This document shows, piece after piece, positions 34,748 through 43,941 of a DNA stretch of 64,000 nt. Source of the stretch: Maridesulfovibrio ferrireducens. GTDB taxonomy: Bacteria; Desulfobacterota; Desulfovibrionia; Desulfovibrionales; Desulfovibrionaceae. Location of the stretch: positions 991,915 through 1,055,914 of the forward strand of contig NZ_FNGA01000001.1 of assembly GCF_900101105.1 (NCBI RefSeq), read 5' to 3'. The notes under the pieces are model-generated. The model was not told where the DNA came from and made no database searches. It worked only from the letters and a program-made list of their open reading frames with translations. Each line of letters begins with the position of its first letter. Within the stretch, counting starts at the first letter, position 1. The position numbers were made by a program, and so were the translations under genes.

Positions 34748-35569
34748 ATGAAAAGATTGATGATTATGGCCCTTGCGGCTTCTCTGGTTTTGGCTTTTGC
34801 GGCTTCTGCTTTTGCCGGAGCAACTTACGATCAGGTAATGAAAGATAAAGTTGTTCGTGCCGGTATCATGACAGACTCCATCCCCGGAGCTTTCTACAAT
34901 GCAAAGAAAGAATGGGTTGGATTTGACGTTGATATCGCTAAGGCTATTGCAGACAAAATGGGTCTTAAGCTTGAAATGGTTCCTGTTAACAACAAGACTC
35001 GTATCGGATTCCTGCAGCAGGGCCGTATCGACATGTCTCTTTCCAACATGACCCACAAACGCTCACGCGACAATTCCATCGATTTTTCCATTACTTACTT
35101 TTTCGACGGACAGAAAATGCTTGCTCCTAAAGGCAAGTTCAGCACTCTTAAAGATTTCGTAGGCAAAAGAGTTGCTACCATGCAGGGTACAACTTCTGAG
35201 CTGAACGTTGTTGCAGCACTCAAAAAACTTGGCGATCCAGCTCCTAAAGTTATTTCTTTCCAGAAAGAATCTGAGTGTTTCCAGGCTTTGCAGATGGGTC
35301 GTGTTGACGCATGGTCTACTGACTCCACCATTCTGCTCGGCTATGCTGCACAGATTCCCGGCAAGTTTGAACTTGTAGGTGAATTCTTCTCCAACGAGCC
35401 TTACGGTATCGGTCTTCCTGAAGATGATTCCAAATGGCGTGATTCAGTTAACTTCACTTTGCAGGATATGTGGAACGACGGAACTTACCAGAAAATCTAT
35501 GACAAATGGTACGGTCCTGACACCAAATATTATTTCCCTATGACTGATAAAATTGAAATGTGGCCTTAG
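34748..35569 (+). CDS. Amino-acid ABC transporter periplasmic binding protein
   Basis: 273 residues with a signal peptide (about 1-23, cut after ASAFA). Family 3 binding protein: WVGFDVDIAKAIADKMGLKL, the ligand-contact region QGRIDMSLSNMTHKRSRD and the end DMWNDGTYQKIYDKWYG. It captures an amino acid, probably polar, in the periplasm for the neighbouring transporter. GGAGG precedes the ATG by 6 bases. It has its own terminators on both sides, consistent with a binding protein made in excess. Confidence 0.95.
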   Translation: MKRLMIMALAASLVLAFAASAFAGATYDQVMKDKVVRAGIMTDSIPGAFYNAKKEWVGFDVDIAKAIADKMGLKLEMVPVNNKTRIGFLQQGRIDMSLSNMTHKRSRDNSIDFSITYFFDGQKMLAPKGKFSTLKDFVGKRVATMQGTTSELNVVAALKKLGDPAPKVISFQKESECFQALQMGRVDAWSTDSTILLGYAAQIPGKFELVGEFFSNEPYGIGLPEDDSKWRDSVNFTLQDMWNDGTYQKIYDKWYGPDTKYYFPMTDKIEMWP

Positions 35570-35604
35570 CGGACACATAAATCTCACTTAATCGCGAGAT
35601 CAGA

Positions 35605-35642
35605 CGGGACCGATACAAGTTATCGGTCCCGCCATTTTTTTA
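35605..35642 (+). terminator. Terminator/attenuator between binding protein and permease genes
   Basis: A perfect 11-bp stem (CGGGACCGATA / TATCGGTCCCG) with a 5-base loop, then CCATTTTTTT. It sits only 30 bases before the permease start, so it probably lowers permease expression relative to the binding protein. Confidence 0.88.
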
Positions 35643-35671
35643 AAAAATCGAATCAATGAGAAAATTCAGCA

Positions 35672-37453
35672 ATGATTAATCGTTATCTTGAAAAAGCTTG
35701 GGTGCAGTACCTGTGTCTTGCAACACTGACAGCTCTGCTGGTTTATTATTTCGGCTGGGTTTTTGACTTCGGCTATAAATTTGACTGGAGTGTTCTTTAT
35801 AAAAAGGATGCGTCTTATGGCGTTGTGCTGGGCGACATGCTCATCACCGGACTGGGAAACACCATAACCATCTCCCTTATCAGTTCGGGAATTGCGTTGG
35901 GACTGGGTGTTTTGTTCGGTTTAGGCCGACTGTCACAATTTAAGCCTGTGAATTGGTTCGCTTCCGCTTATGTTGAGTTTTTTAGAAATACACCGCTTTT
36001 GATTCAACTTTTCTTTTGGTATTTTGCTCTTCCCATGGGACTGCCGGAAGAATTGCGTAATAAACTTTTCGATTATAATTATGAAATGGTCGCGGCGACT
36101 CTTGCTCTCGGCATATACACCAGTGCTTTTATGGCTGAAGTTATTCGCGCGGGTATTCAGTCCATTCCAAAAGGGCTTCTGGAAGCATCATATTCATCCG
36201 GCCTTACGCCGTTCCAGACCCTTAGCAAGATCGTTCTTCCTCTGGCTTTCAGAGCTATTATTCCTCCGCTCGGCAGTGAGTTCTTAAACAATATGAAGAA
36301 CTCATCGCTTGCTATGGTTGTTGGTGTTACAGAGCTTTGCTGGGCTTCTCAGCAGATAGAATCCCTTACATTTAAAGGTTTTGAAGCGACTACTGCGGCA
36401 ACGATTGTGTATCTTTCACTTTCGCTGATTATTGCCGGAATTTTGAATCTGGTGAATCTTAAGCTTCAAATTATTCCTAAAAAAGATAAAACAATCGGTC
36501 ACGCTTTTGCTGATATTTTTTTCTGGCCTTTTCTGGCTCCTCTTTCCTTATTGTCCGCGCTCAGCAGTTGTTGTTTCCGCAGACGTTCAGAAGATTTTAA
36601 TCTTACCCGTGCTCAGGCTGCCAGAAAGGCTTTGTTGAATAAAATTAAGAAAATTTTCTCTCTGGTATGGAAAGCTACTTTCGTTTCATTTTTGTTATTT
36701 GTAGTTGTTATGGCGGGAGTCGGTTTATCCGGATTTAATTTTCAGGTTATATGGGACAATCTCGGAACGCTCATTTACTGGAGATTTCCTAGCGGCGGTC
36801 CTAACGAAGTTTTGTGGGGACTCGGCGGATTATCCTTCTCGATCCTTATGTCTGTCATAGCGATTTCAGTAAGTTTCTTTATTGGGCTTATTGTTGGGGT
36901 CGGCAGAACTTCCAAGAATAAATTGTTTTTTATACCCAGCACCCTTTATATTGAACTTATCCGCGGTAACCCGCTGATCATGGTTATCTTCTGGATTTAT
37001 TTCTTTATTCCCATTTTGACCGGAACATTTTTGAATGTTTTCTGGAGTGCTACCATTGCTCTGACTGTTTTTACCGGCGCTTATCTTGCTGAAATTGTGC
37101 GAAGCGGTATTCAGAATATTCCTCCGGGGCAGCTTGAAGCAGCCGTGAGTACCGGGCTGACCTATCTTCAGGCCATGCGTAAAATTATTCTTCCACAAGC
37201 CCTGAAACAGATGCTTCCCGCTATTGTCGGACAGTTTATTGCGATTTTTAAAGATTCCTCTCTGGCCTTTGTTATCGGAGTCCTTGAGCTTACTTTTGTC
37301 GCACAGGGGCTTAATAACAGGCTTATGATTTATCCTTTTGAGATATACACAACCGTGGCAGCTTTGTATTTTATCTGTTGCTACATGATGAGCATCGTGG
37401 CAAGACGCCTTGAGCGGAAGTTGTCAACGGATACCTTCCGGTTGCAGATGTAA
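35672..37453 (+). CDS. Fused double permease of an amino-acid ABC transporter
   Basis: 593 residues, about twice the length of a single permease. Two complete HisM/GlnP-type modules are joined: about 50-270 and about 385-585. Each carries its own ATPase-docking EAA motif, EASYSSGLTPFQTLSKIVLP and EAAVSTGLTYLQAMRKIILP, and its own FFRNTPLL/LIRGNPLI segment. A linker of about 100 residues containing an extra hydrophobic stretch and a basic Cys/Arg patch joins them. In most bacteria these are two genes. The fusion fixes a 1:1 heterodimer. Substrate probably polar or branched amino acid, unknown. Confidence 0.93.
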   Translation: MINRYLEKAWVQYLCLATLTALLVYYFGWVFDFGYKFDWSVLYKKDASYGVVLGDMLITGLGNTITISLISSGIALGLGVLFGLGRLSQFKPVNWFASAYVEFFRNTPLLIQLFFWYFALPMGLPEELRNKLFDYNYEMVAATLALGIYTSAFMAEVIRAGIQSIPKGLLEASYSSGLTPFQTLSKIVLPLAFRAIIPPLGSEFLNNMKNSSLAMVVGVTELCWASQQIESLTFKGFEATTAATIVYLSLSLIIAGILNLVNLKLQIIPKKDKTIGHAFADIFFWPFLAPLSLLSALSSCCFRRRSEDFNLTRAQAARKALLNKIKKIFSLVWKATFVSFLLFVVVMAGVGLSGFNFQVIWDNLGTLIYWRFPSGGPNEVLWGLGGLSFSILMSVIAISVSFFIGLIVGVGRTSKNKLFFIPSTLYIELIRGNPLIMVIFWIYFFIPILTGTFLNVFWSATIALTVFTGAYLAEIVRSGIQNIPPGQLEAAVSTGLTYLQAMRKIILPQALKQMLPAIVGQFIAIFKDSSLAFVIGVLELTFVAQGLNNRLMIYPFEIYTTVAALYFICCYMMSIVARRLERKLSTDTFRLQM

Positions 37454-37521
37454 TTGATTTCCTCCCCCTTGTGTTTGTTGTTTGCAGGGGGGATTCTTAA
37501 TTGAAGCGTCCGGAGAAGCTC

Positions 37522-39597
37522 ATGTTTGGTAAGAGTATACCTGTTTTTTGTTATCATGCCGTCTGCGAAGAAGACGGTCATTCGCCTGAAACCTTTGCTG
37601 CTCATCTCGATACTATTGTTGAGATGGGATTTAAAACTATCAGTGCGAGTCACCTGTATGACATATGTTTGGGTCGGCGTAAGCTCGATAAAAAATATGT
37701 AGTTCTTACTTTTGATGACTGTCATATCAGTAATTGGCTGAATGTTGTTCCTATGCTCGAAGAGCGTGGAATGACCGGAGTCTTTTTTGCTGTCAGTGAT
37801 TTTATCGGTGAGGGAAAAATTCGATTAAAATCGGATGTTCCTGAAATCCTGCCTATGCGCGAAGCTTTCATCAAAGCCTTATCCGAAAAAGACACCTCAC
37901 AATTCATGAATGAAGCTGAACTTAAATCTCTTGTCCACGACAAGGGAATGGAAGTTTATGCTCATACCTGCAATCATCAGGGATGCTTTAAAGATTTCCG
38001 GTCCCGCGGTAATTTTTCTGCTGATTCCCATTGGTCCACTTGGGGCATTTATCGCAGATTTAATCCAAAACTTTCTGTTTTTGATAATGGCAGTGCTTTT
38101 GCGTACAATGGTTTCTGGCCTATTTTCCGTAAAGGGCGTGTGCTTTTCAAAAAGCGTACTGATGAGGAAAGAAGACAGTTCTGTCGAGAAGATTTCAGCC
38201 GTTGTATGGAAAAAATTAAAGAAATAAACGGGGCAAAGCGTCAATTTTTTTGCTGGCCTTGGGGACACTTTGATTCTCTTTCCATGCAGGAAGCTTCAGC
38301 CTGCGGTTTTGAAGGAACTTTTACGCTGGAAAGATCCGCTAACATGCTCGGAACTGATCCTATGCGCATTAACCGCATAGGTGTCGGATCAAGTAAGGAC
38401 GCTGCGTGGATTCGCAAACGTCTTCTCATGTATTCGAACGAAGCGGTTGCGGTGGGATGTTTTAAATTTTTCAGCAAGAAAAACGACATCGGCCGGGTTT
38501 TATATATCACTGATACCGGGAAACTTTCCGGCGGCAGCAGGCAGCTTATCAATAGTGCCAAAGCAATGCGCTCGGCAGGTATGGAAGTTGTGGCAGTGTT
38601 GCCGCCAGAGTCCGCTCTTATTGCGGAACTGGAAGGCATCGGAGCCGAAGTTGTTGTACTGGATGACTTTAAGAATCTGTTTACAGCGGCGAATTTCCTT
38701 TCTGATCTTATTTCTGAAAAGAATATAGATGTCGTTCACACTTATCATAATCGGGCTGTTAAAATTGCGTGTATTGCAAAAGGGTTGTCTCTGTTCGGAA
38801 GGAAGAAGTTCAAACTCTTTTTTAATCGGGGCGTAATTTATAAGCCGAATCCGCTCGCTCCTCTTTTTTCAATGATAGGCAACGGATATATTTGTAATTC
38901 CGTTAAATGCCGTGATGTGCTTTTGAAGCATGGAGTTCCGTCCAAAAGGGCGCATGTTGTGTACAACTCCTTTGCCGGAGGAGGGCGTAAGCCTCGTCGT
39001 TCCGTTGCTACATCTGTTATCTATGTAGGCAATTCAGGGTATGCAAAAGGGCCTGACGTTTTCATCAAAGCTGTTGATAATCTCCTTTCACAGGATTCGT
39101 GCGAGGGTGTGCGTTTTATTGCTGTCGGTCTGGAAGATCTTTCAGCTTATAAAGATATTGTTTCGCCTGCGACGCTTGAGCGCATTGAATGTCCGGGCTA
39201 CGTCAGTCATGACGATACGGTTCGTTTACTCGCTACTTCCCATATTTACGTCATGAGTTCCCGTCAGGAATCAATGCCGAATACGCTTATTGAAGCTTTT
39301 GACGCAGGACTTGCCACGGTGTGTACTGATGCCGGAGGTACTTCTGAGCTTATTCGTGACGGGGTGAATGGTTTTATGTGTCCTGTCGAAGATGTTTCAG
39401 CCATTTCTGATGCAATTAAGAAATTGATAGATGATGGCGACCTTCGCAAAAATATGGGCAGACTGAATCGTAAAATCGTCAGAATCCTTATGAGTAACTC
39501 TGCAAAGTCACGCGCTCTACTCGGTGTTTACAGTTCTTACACTAAGGATGATCCGAAGACCGAACCTCTTGATATTGACGCTATTATGGAAGAGTAG
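37522..39597 (+). CDS. Polysaccharide deacetylase - GT4 glycosyltransferase fusion
   Basis: 691 residues from ATG 37522 (GGAGAAG upstream); a TTG at 37501 is an alternative start. Residues about 1-310 are a NodB-type carbohydrate esterase: PVFCYHAV at the start, the metal motif LTFDDC and AHTCNHQG. Residues about 325-680 are a GT-B glycosyltransferase of family 4: GKLSGGSRQLINSAKAMRS, VIYVGNSGYAKGPDVFIKAV, and the late SSRQESMPNTLIEAFDAG. One protein could thus deacetylate and glycosylate a surface polysaccharide. It is followed by a GT2 enzyme and a YkgJ-type protein on the same strand, which suggests a glycan operon. Confidence 0.9.
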   Translation: MFGKSIPVFCYHAVCEEDGHSPETFAAHLDTIVEMGFKTISASHLYDICLGRRKLDKKYVVLTFDDCHISNWLNVVPMLEERGMTGVFFAVSDFIGEGKIRLKSDVPEILPMREAFIKALSEKDTSQFMNEAELKSLVHDKGMEVYAHTCNHQGCFKDFRSRGNFSADSHWSTWGIYRRFNPKLSVFDNGSAFAYNGFWPIFRKGRVLFKKRTDEERRQFCREDFSRCMEKIKEINGAKRQFFCWPWGHFDSLSMQEASACGFEGTFTLERSANMLGTDPMRINRIGVGSSKDAAWIRKRLLMYSNEAVAVGCFKFFSKKNDIGRVLYITDTGKLSGGSRQLINSAKAMRSAGMEVVAVLPPESALIAELEGIGAEVVVLDDFKNLFTAANFLSDLISEKNIDVVHTYHNRAVKIACIAKGLSLFGRKKFKLFFNRGVIYKPNPLAPLFSMIGNGYICNSVKCRDVLLKHGVPSKRAHVVYNSFAGGGRKPRRSVATSVIYVGNSGYAKGPDVFIKAVDNLLSQDSCEGVRFIAVGLEDLSAYKDIVSPATLERIECPGYVSHDDTVRLLATSHIYVMSSRQESMPNTLIEAFDAGLATVCTDAGGTSELIRDGVNGFMCPVEDVSAISDAIKKLIDDGDLRKNMGRLNRKIVRILMSNSAKSRALLGVYSSYTKDDPKTEPLDIDAIMEE

Positions 39598-39695
39598 GTT
39601 CGGTTTAAAGCTGTTTTGACACTTTTATGATGCGTGCTGTATGCCTTTATGGTCAGCGTGCGGCAGTTCGTAACAAGTGAGGAGTGGCATTAGTA

Positions 39696-41381
39696 ATGGA
39701 AGCATCCGCTATTGAAAATTATTGGGCCGGAATAGACGGTTCCGTCCGTCCGAAATTGCTTTTAGGCTCAGTCGGTGGAAAGCATTTATTAGAAACCGGA
39801 ATGCGGTGTCTGGAATCAGATCCACAGCTTGCGGTTGAAATCCTGCTCGCGGCATATGCGGCGAATCCTTTTGACGGTAATACTGCGCAGCAGCTTTTAA
39901 ATATTGAAACGCTTGTTTCTTTTTTTCCGCTGTCTGTCGCCCGATGCATTTCAGCCGTCGGTGAAAATTGGATACGACCGGATAATATTTCTTATTTTTT
40001 ACGAATCACTTCCAAGCGAGACACCCGGAAAATCAGCTCTTACATTCTTTCCTGTATTGAGAAAGAACCGCGTAATTTATTCTGGATTCAACAGGGCCTT
40101 ATTTATGCCGGTGCCAATTCAGATTTTGAATTTGGTGTAAAATTACTTTCCGCAGAATTCAGTCCTGAACTTATGCCTGCTGTTAATGCGGCTAAATCCT
40201 TTTTTCTTTTTATGTCCGGGGATAATGTTCAATCTTTCAAGTCCTTGCGTTCCGCTTCCGAGTCCTTCGGCATTGAAAATTTTGCAAACTTAGCGGCTTC
40301 CGTTGCTTTGGCGCTTGATGACCGGGAATCTGCCGTGAGCCTTCTTTCCGGCTCTGTGCAGGTTCAGCCTTGGCGAAGCTCCGAGACTTTACGTCTGCAT
40401 GATCTGGTGCGCGGTTTAGATGTTCAAAAGGATCAGCTTGCCGGCAGTGTTGCAATACTTTTATATTCTTTCAATAAATTTGAGGAGCTGGATGCAACCC
40501 TTGGGTCTTTGCATCGCTCTGAATTAAATGATGCCAAAATTTTTATGCTTGATAACGGTTCAAGCGATTCCACTGCTGAAGTTCTTGATCGTTGGCAACA
40601 GGAATTCGGGGACCGGATGGTCCGTATTGATCTGCCTGTTAATGTCGGTGCCGCTGCTGCGCGGAACTGGCTGATGAATGTGCCGGAAGTTAAAGAATGC
40701 GATTTTGCGGTTTATCTTGATGATGATGTGGAAGTTCAACCGGACTGGCTTATGCGTCTCGGGTCCGCTGTTCAGGAATATCCTGATGCCGGAGTCTGGG
40801 GTTGCAAGGTTGTTGATTATATTTCGCCTGCAGTGATGCAGTCCGTTGATTTGCATCTTATTCAGCCGCCGGGAGAGGAAGGAGCCGGGCCGGAAGTTGA
40901 TTTGACCAGAATTGCTCCTAATCCTTTTAAAGTTTCCGATCTTCACCACCAAGTGCTTGATGGTGGATATTTCGATTACATGCGTCCCTGTGCTTCCGTC
41001 ACGGGGTGCTGCCACATGTTCAGAACCGAGAAGCTTCTTGACAACGGGGGCTTTTCCCTGTTCCTTTCTCCGTCTCAATACGATGATATGGAACACGATC
41101 TGCGAAACTGTCTTAAAGGCGAGTTTGCCGTGTATCAAGGGCATCTTCGTATACTGCATCGGAAGAATACCGGCGCGGCAAGCCGTGTTTCCGTTATGCA
41201 GGAAGGAAATGCACTTGGTAATAAATATAAAATGCAGGCCATGCATCCACGAAGTGAAATATTGGGAATTATGGCTGATGAAGAAAGGCTTCTTCAGCGT
41301 GACCTTGAGAAAAAGATTAAATATCTGGCTGAAAATGGCTTTTTAGAAAGCCTGTCGCCTGAATCCGATACGGAGGAATAA
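39696..41381 (+). CDS. Family 2 glycosyltransferase with helical N-terminal domain
   Basis: 561 residues from ATG 39696 (GAGGAG 11 bases upstream); GTG 39684 is possible but overlaps the Shine-Dalgarno sequence. Residues about 1-245 are alpha-helical with a TPR-like look. The GT2 domain begins about 255 (VAILLYSFNKFEELDATLGS), with nucleotide-binding MLDNGSSDST and the metal DxD motif in VYLDDDVEVQPDW. A C-terminal helix follows. It transfers a sugar to an unknown acceptor in the cytoplasm. The stop codon overlaps the next ATG by one base (TAATG), so the two are coupled. Confidence 0.88.
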   Translation: MEASAIENYWAGIDGSVRPKLLLGSVGGKHLLETGMRCLESDPQLAVEILLAAYAANPFDGNTAQQLLNIETLVSFFPLSVARCISAVGENWIRPDNISYFLRITSKRDTRKISSYILSCIEKEPRNLFWIQQGLIYAGANSDFEFGVKLLSAEFSPELMPAVNAAKSFFLFMSGDNVQSFKSLRSASESFGIENFANLAASVALALDDRESAVSLLSGSVQVQPWRSSETLRLHDLVRGLDVQKDQLAGSVAILLYSFNKFEELDATLGSLHRSELNDAKIFMLDNGSSDSTAEVLDRWQQEFGDRMVRIDLPVNVGAAAARNWLMNVPEVKECDFAVYLDDDVEVQPDWLMRLGSAVQEYPDAGVWGCKVVDYISPAVMQSVDLHLIQPPGEEGAGPEVDLTRIAPNPFKVSDLHHQVLDGGYFDYMRPCASVTGCCHMFRTEKLLDNGGFSLFLSPSQYDDMEHDLRNCLKGEFAVYQGHLRILHRKNTGAASRVSVMQEGNALGNKYKMQAMHPRSEILGIMADEERLLQRDLEKKIKYLAENGFLESLSPESDTEE

Positions 41382-42151
41382 TGTCTGATCACGATAATAC
41401 CCAAGATTTTTTGAATAATTTGCCAGAACTTGAAGCTGGCAAAACTTTTGCTTTTTCATGTCATCCCGGAATTTCTTGTTTCAACGCCTGTTGCGGCGAC
41501 TTGAACCTGATGCTCACTCCGTATGATGTGCTCAGATTGCGTAAGGAACTTGGTCACGACAGCAAAAAATTTATTCATAACCACGTAGACATCAGCCGTA
41601 CTCCCGGTATCGGTTTCCCCATGACGAAGCTCCGTATGCTGGATAATTCAAAGCGCAGTTGTCCTTTTGTGCGTGATGAAGGCTGTTCTGTTTATCCGAA
41701 CAGACCCGGTGCTTGCCGTACTTATCCGCTGGGCAGGGCTTCCAGAATGGGTGAAGAAGGCGAGATGATCGAGCAGTTTTTTATTGTAAAGGAACCACAC
41801 TGTCGCGGGTTTGAAGAAGAAAAAGAATGGACCAGCGAAGAATGGTTGAAAGATCAAGGTCTTGAAGACTACAACGGAGTCAATGACCGCTACATGCGCA
41901 TCATGACCCGTGCTCGCAAGGCCGGAATTGTTCTTGATGATAAAAAACTGAATATGGTTTTTCTTGCACTGTATCAGGTTGATAATTTTACGAATTTTGT
42001 AAGAGATATGAATGTATTTGCTAGACTTGAAGTCTCGGAAGAAAGACAGGCTGCTATCCTCAGCGATGAGGAAGAATGTCTTAACTTCGCCCTCGACTGG
42101 GTGGAACTTATTGTTCTCGGTTCTTCTGAGAATTTACAGCCTAAGAAATAG
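41381..42151 (+). CDS. YkgJ-family cysteine-cluster protein
   Basis: 256 residues. The cysteine cluster is C-x5-C-x3-CC early (CHPGISCFNACCG) plus CPFVRDEGCSVYPNRPGACR, the arrangement of the YkgJ (UPF0153) family, thought to bind zinc or an iron-sulfur cluster. The rest is acidic and helical. No function is established for the family. Its coupling to a GT2 gene suggests a role in glycan modification here. Confidence 0.88.
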   Translation: MSDHDNTQDFLNNLPELEAGKTFAFSCHPGISCFNACCGDLNLMLTPYDVLRLRKELGHDSKKFIHNHVDISRTPGIGFPMTKLRMLDNSKRSCPFVRDEGCSVYPNRPGACRTYPLGRASRMGEEGEMIEQFFIVKEPHCRGFEEEKEWTSEEWLKDQGLEDYNGVNDRYMRIMTRARKAGIVLDDKKLNMVFLALYQVDNFTNFVRDMNVFARLEVSEERQAAILSDEEECLNFALDWVELIVLGSSENLQPKK

Positions 42152-42175
42152 TTTTAAAGCAGAAATGGTTTTGAT

Positions 42176-42222
42176 GACCCCGGTAATGGCAAAGGCTGTT
42201 ATCGGGGGTTTTATTTTTTTAT
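42176..42222 (+). terminator. Rho-independent terminator after the glycan operon
   Basis: ACCCCGGTAA (42177-42186) pairs with TTATCGGGGG (with wobbles), followed by TTTTATTTTTTT. Its T-run touches the end of the convergent minus-strand gene at 42211. Confidence 0.82.
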
Positions 42223-42534
42223 TTTCTTACAATAGTAATATAAGTTTTGATCCTCTGAAATTAAGTGACAATTCCCGTCCGCAAGCGCCCGCCAGTTACG
42301 ATCTATGATTTGATCATTTTCCCCTGTGCAGTAATAATACATATTTTCATTTTCTATTAAGTTACACTGTCCTTTTGCCAGATAGCGTAAGTCCTTATTT
42401 TTAATAAATTCAGGTTCTTTATTGCAAAGGTGATAAAGGTCTGAATCTATTATCTGGTTGCAGTAATCTTCACATAATCCGGTTCGGGCAGTAATTAATA
42501 AAAGTAGAATTGCAGCAAGGAAGATTTTGTACAT
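42211..42534 (-). CDS. Small secreted Cys-repeat protein
   Basis: 107 residues with a signal peptide (about 1-21, LAAILLLLITARTGLC). The mature part is about two and a half copies of a 32-residue repeat, each starting with C-(N/H)-x-I and a second Cys 12 or 13 residues on, for example CNQIIDSDLYHLC and CNLIENENMYYYC. The cysteines are spaced to form disulfides inside each repeat. I recognise no family. It starts directly after the stop of the CPBP protease gene (TAAATG), so both are one operon. A binding or inhibitor role is only a guess. Confidence 0.72.
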   Translation of the reverse strand: MYKIFLAAILLLLITARTGLCEDYCNQIIDSDLYHLCNKEPEFIKNKDLRYLAKGQCNLIENENMYYYCTGENDQIIDRNWRALADGNCHLISEDQNLYYYCKKIKK

Positions 42535-43188
42535 TTATATTCCCCAGAAGTTCGAAGCCTGCCCTGAAAAGGACAAGTAGTTTATAATATAATGAGCAAC
42601 GATGGTCGGCAGAATTGATTTTGTTTTCCACATGCAGATCATAAGTCCTGAACCTGTAAGGGCTGTGGCAACAACTGCAACAGGTCCGGCGGACCAATGG
42701 ATCAAACCGAAGGCGATGCCGGAAATTATGAATATTGCGGCGGGTGAAACCCCTTTTTCTTTTAGCACAGTGAATGTCAGTCCACGAAAGATTATTTCCT
42801 CTGCAATTGCTACAAGCATGAGGCCAACTGTCATATCAAACGTGTATAGCGTTGAATCCGCGCCTATGGGGATTGTTCCAAGTTTGAAGGATGGCAGTAT
42901 TTTGTTCCAGAGTGCAAATCCCGGTTCATCAAGGCAAAGTCCCAGAAGTGTAATTCCTATGGTCCATAAAATAAATTTGATTGGTGAAAGGGGTATTAAA
43001 CCGAGGTCTTTCAGGTTCAGAATTTTCTTTCCGACCATGTAGAAAATGAAACCCAGCGGGATTAATTTAAGCGAATAATCGATGAGAAGCCACGGCAATT
43101 CTGCTTGAATAAAAATATTTGAAAAGTCGTTAAGGTAGAACGGGATAGCTGTGATAATTAAAATGAGAGATTTGTTTTTGATATTCAC
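42535..43188 (-). CDS. CPBP-family intramembrane metalloprotease
   Basis: 217 residues, about seven hydrophobic segments. The catalytic motifs of the CPBP (Abi/Rce1) family are visible: EEIIFRG, then FGLIHW and the late HYIINYLSF. Relatives cleave prenylated or bacteriocin-type peptides, or act in self-immunity. The neighbour encoded immediately downstream is a small secreted Cys-rich protein, which could be a substrate or a co-expressed partner; this is inferred from the TAAATG junction only. Confidence 0.88.
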   Translation of the reverse strand: MNIKNKSLILIITAIPFYLNDFSNIFIQAELPWLLIDYSLKLIPLGFIFYMVGKKILNLKDLGLIPLSPIKFILWTIGITLLGLCLDEPGFALWNKILPSFKLGTIPIGADSTLYTFDMTVGLMLVAIAEEIIFRGLTFTVLKEKGVSPAAIFIISGIAFGLIHWSAGPVAVVATALTGSGLMICMWKTKSILPTIVAHYIINYLSFSGQASNFWGI

Positions 43189-43299
43189 AAAAAATTCTCC
43201 TTGCCAACTTTGTTAAGCTGATTATTATCTGTGTTCTTGAGAGCTTGCTTTTTTACGCATTAAAACTGAATTTATATTTTTTAGAAGTAAATTGGAGAT

Positions 43300-43812
43300 A
43301 TGGCATTGCCGGAAAAATTAAATATTGATCTTAACAGCCCGAAGATACTCTCTGTTGATGAGTTTGAAAAGATTAGATCAAACATCGGTGCGGATCAAAA
43401 AATAGTTTTCACCAACGGGTGTTTTGATATTCTTCATGCCGGGCATGTTGACCTGCTTGCACGGGCAAAAGCGCAAGGTGATATCCTTGTTTTGGGGCTG
43501 AACAGTGACCAATCTGTACATTCCATTAAAGGTGAAAAAAGGCCCGTTGTTTCTCAGCAGCAAAGGGCTTTTGTTCTAGCCGGGCTTGCCAGCCTTGATT
43601 TTGTAATAGTTTTTGACGAAGATACTCCCTATGAATTAATTAAAAAAGTTCAGCCTGATGTTCTTGTTAAAGGCGGCGACTGGACTGTTGATAATATCGT
43701 AGGGCGGGATGTCGTTGAGGGACGGGGCGGCGTTGTGCTTAGTCTTCCCTTGCTTCCCGGATATTCTACTACCTCTGTCATCCGCTTTATCAGAGAGAAT
43801 GAGGTTGAATAG
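43300..43812 (+). CDS. rfaE2: D-glycero-beta-D-manno-heptose 1-phosphate adenylyltransferase
   Basis: 170 residues: a single nucleotidyltransferase domain, matching the stand-alone C-terminal half of HldE/RfaE. The HxGH motif is seen in FTNGCFDILHAGHVDLL and the ending LPLLPGYSTTSVIRFI is typical. It activates heptose-1-phosphate with ATP to form ADP-heptose for lipopolysaccharide inner core. GGAG precedes ATG by 5 bases. The kinase half (rfaE1) is not in the window. Confidence 0.95.
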   Translation: MALPEKLNIDLNSPKILSVDEFEKIRSNIGADQKIVFTNGCFDILHAGHVDLLARAKAQGDILVLGLNSDQSVHSIKGEKRPVVSQQQRAFVLAGLASLDFVIVFDEDTPYELIKKVQPDVLVKGGDWTVDNIVGRDVVEGRGGVVLSLPLLPGYSTTSVIRFIRENEVE

Positions 43813-43941
43813 ACAGTCTCTTGTTTAAGTCTTTGAGTAATTGTGTTAGGTAGTTATTACGTTTTTTGTTGGTTTAATTTTTCTGAACACTTGACAAGGT
43901 TGTCAAAGTTGGGCTATTTAGCTCGCCTCTCTTGGGAAAAA

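Noticed and set aside
37460..37497. C-rich/G-rich inverted repeat CCTCCCCCT / AGGGGGGAT before the deacetylase fusion
   Set aside because: Too long a loop and no T-run for a terminator.
40560..41246. 228-codon open frame antisense to the GT2 gene
   Set aside because: Overlaps the conserved DxD region of GT2 on the other strand; no motif of its own.
42012..42308. 98-codon plus-strand frame overlapping the end of the YkgJ gene and the minus-strand Cys-repeat gene
   Set aside because: Runs through a terminator and two genes; no start signal.
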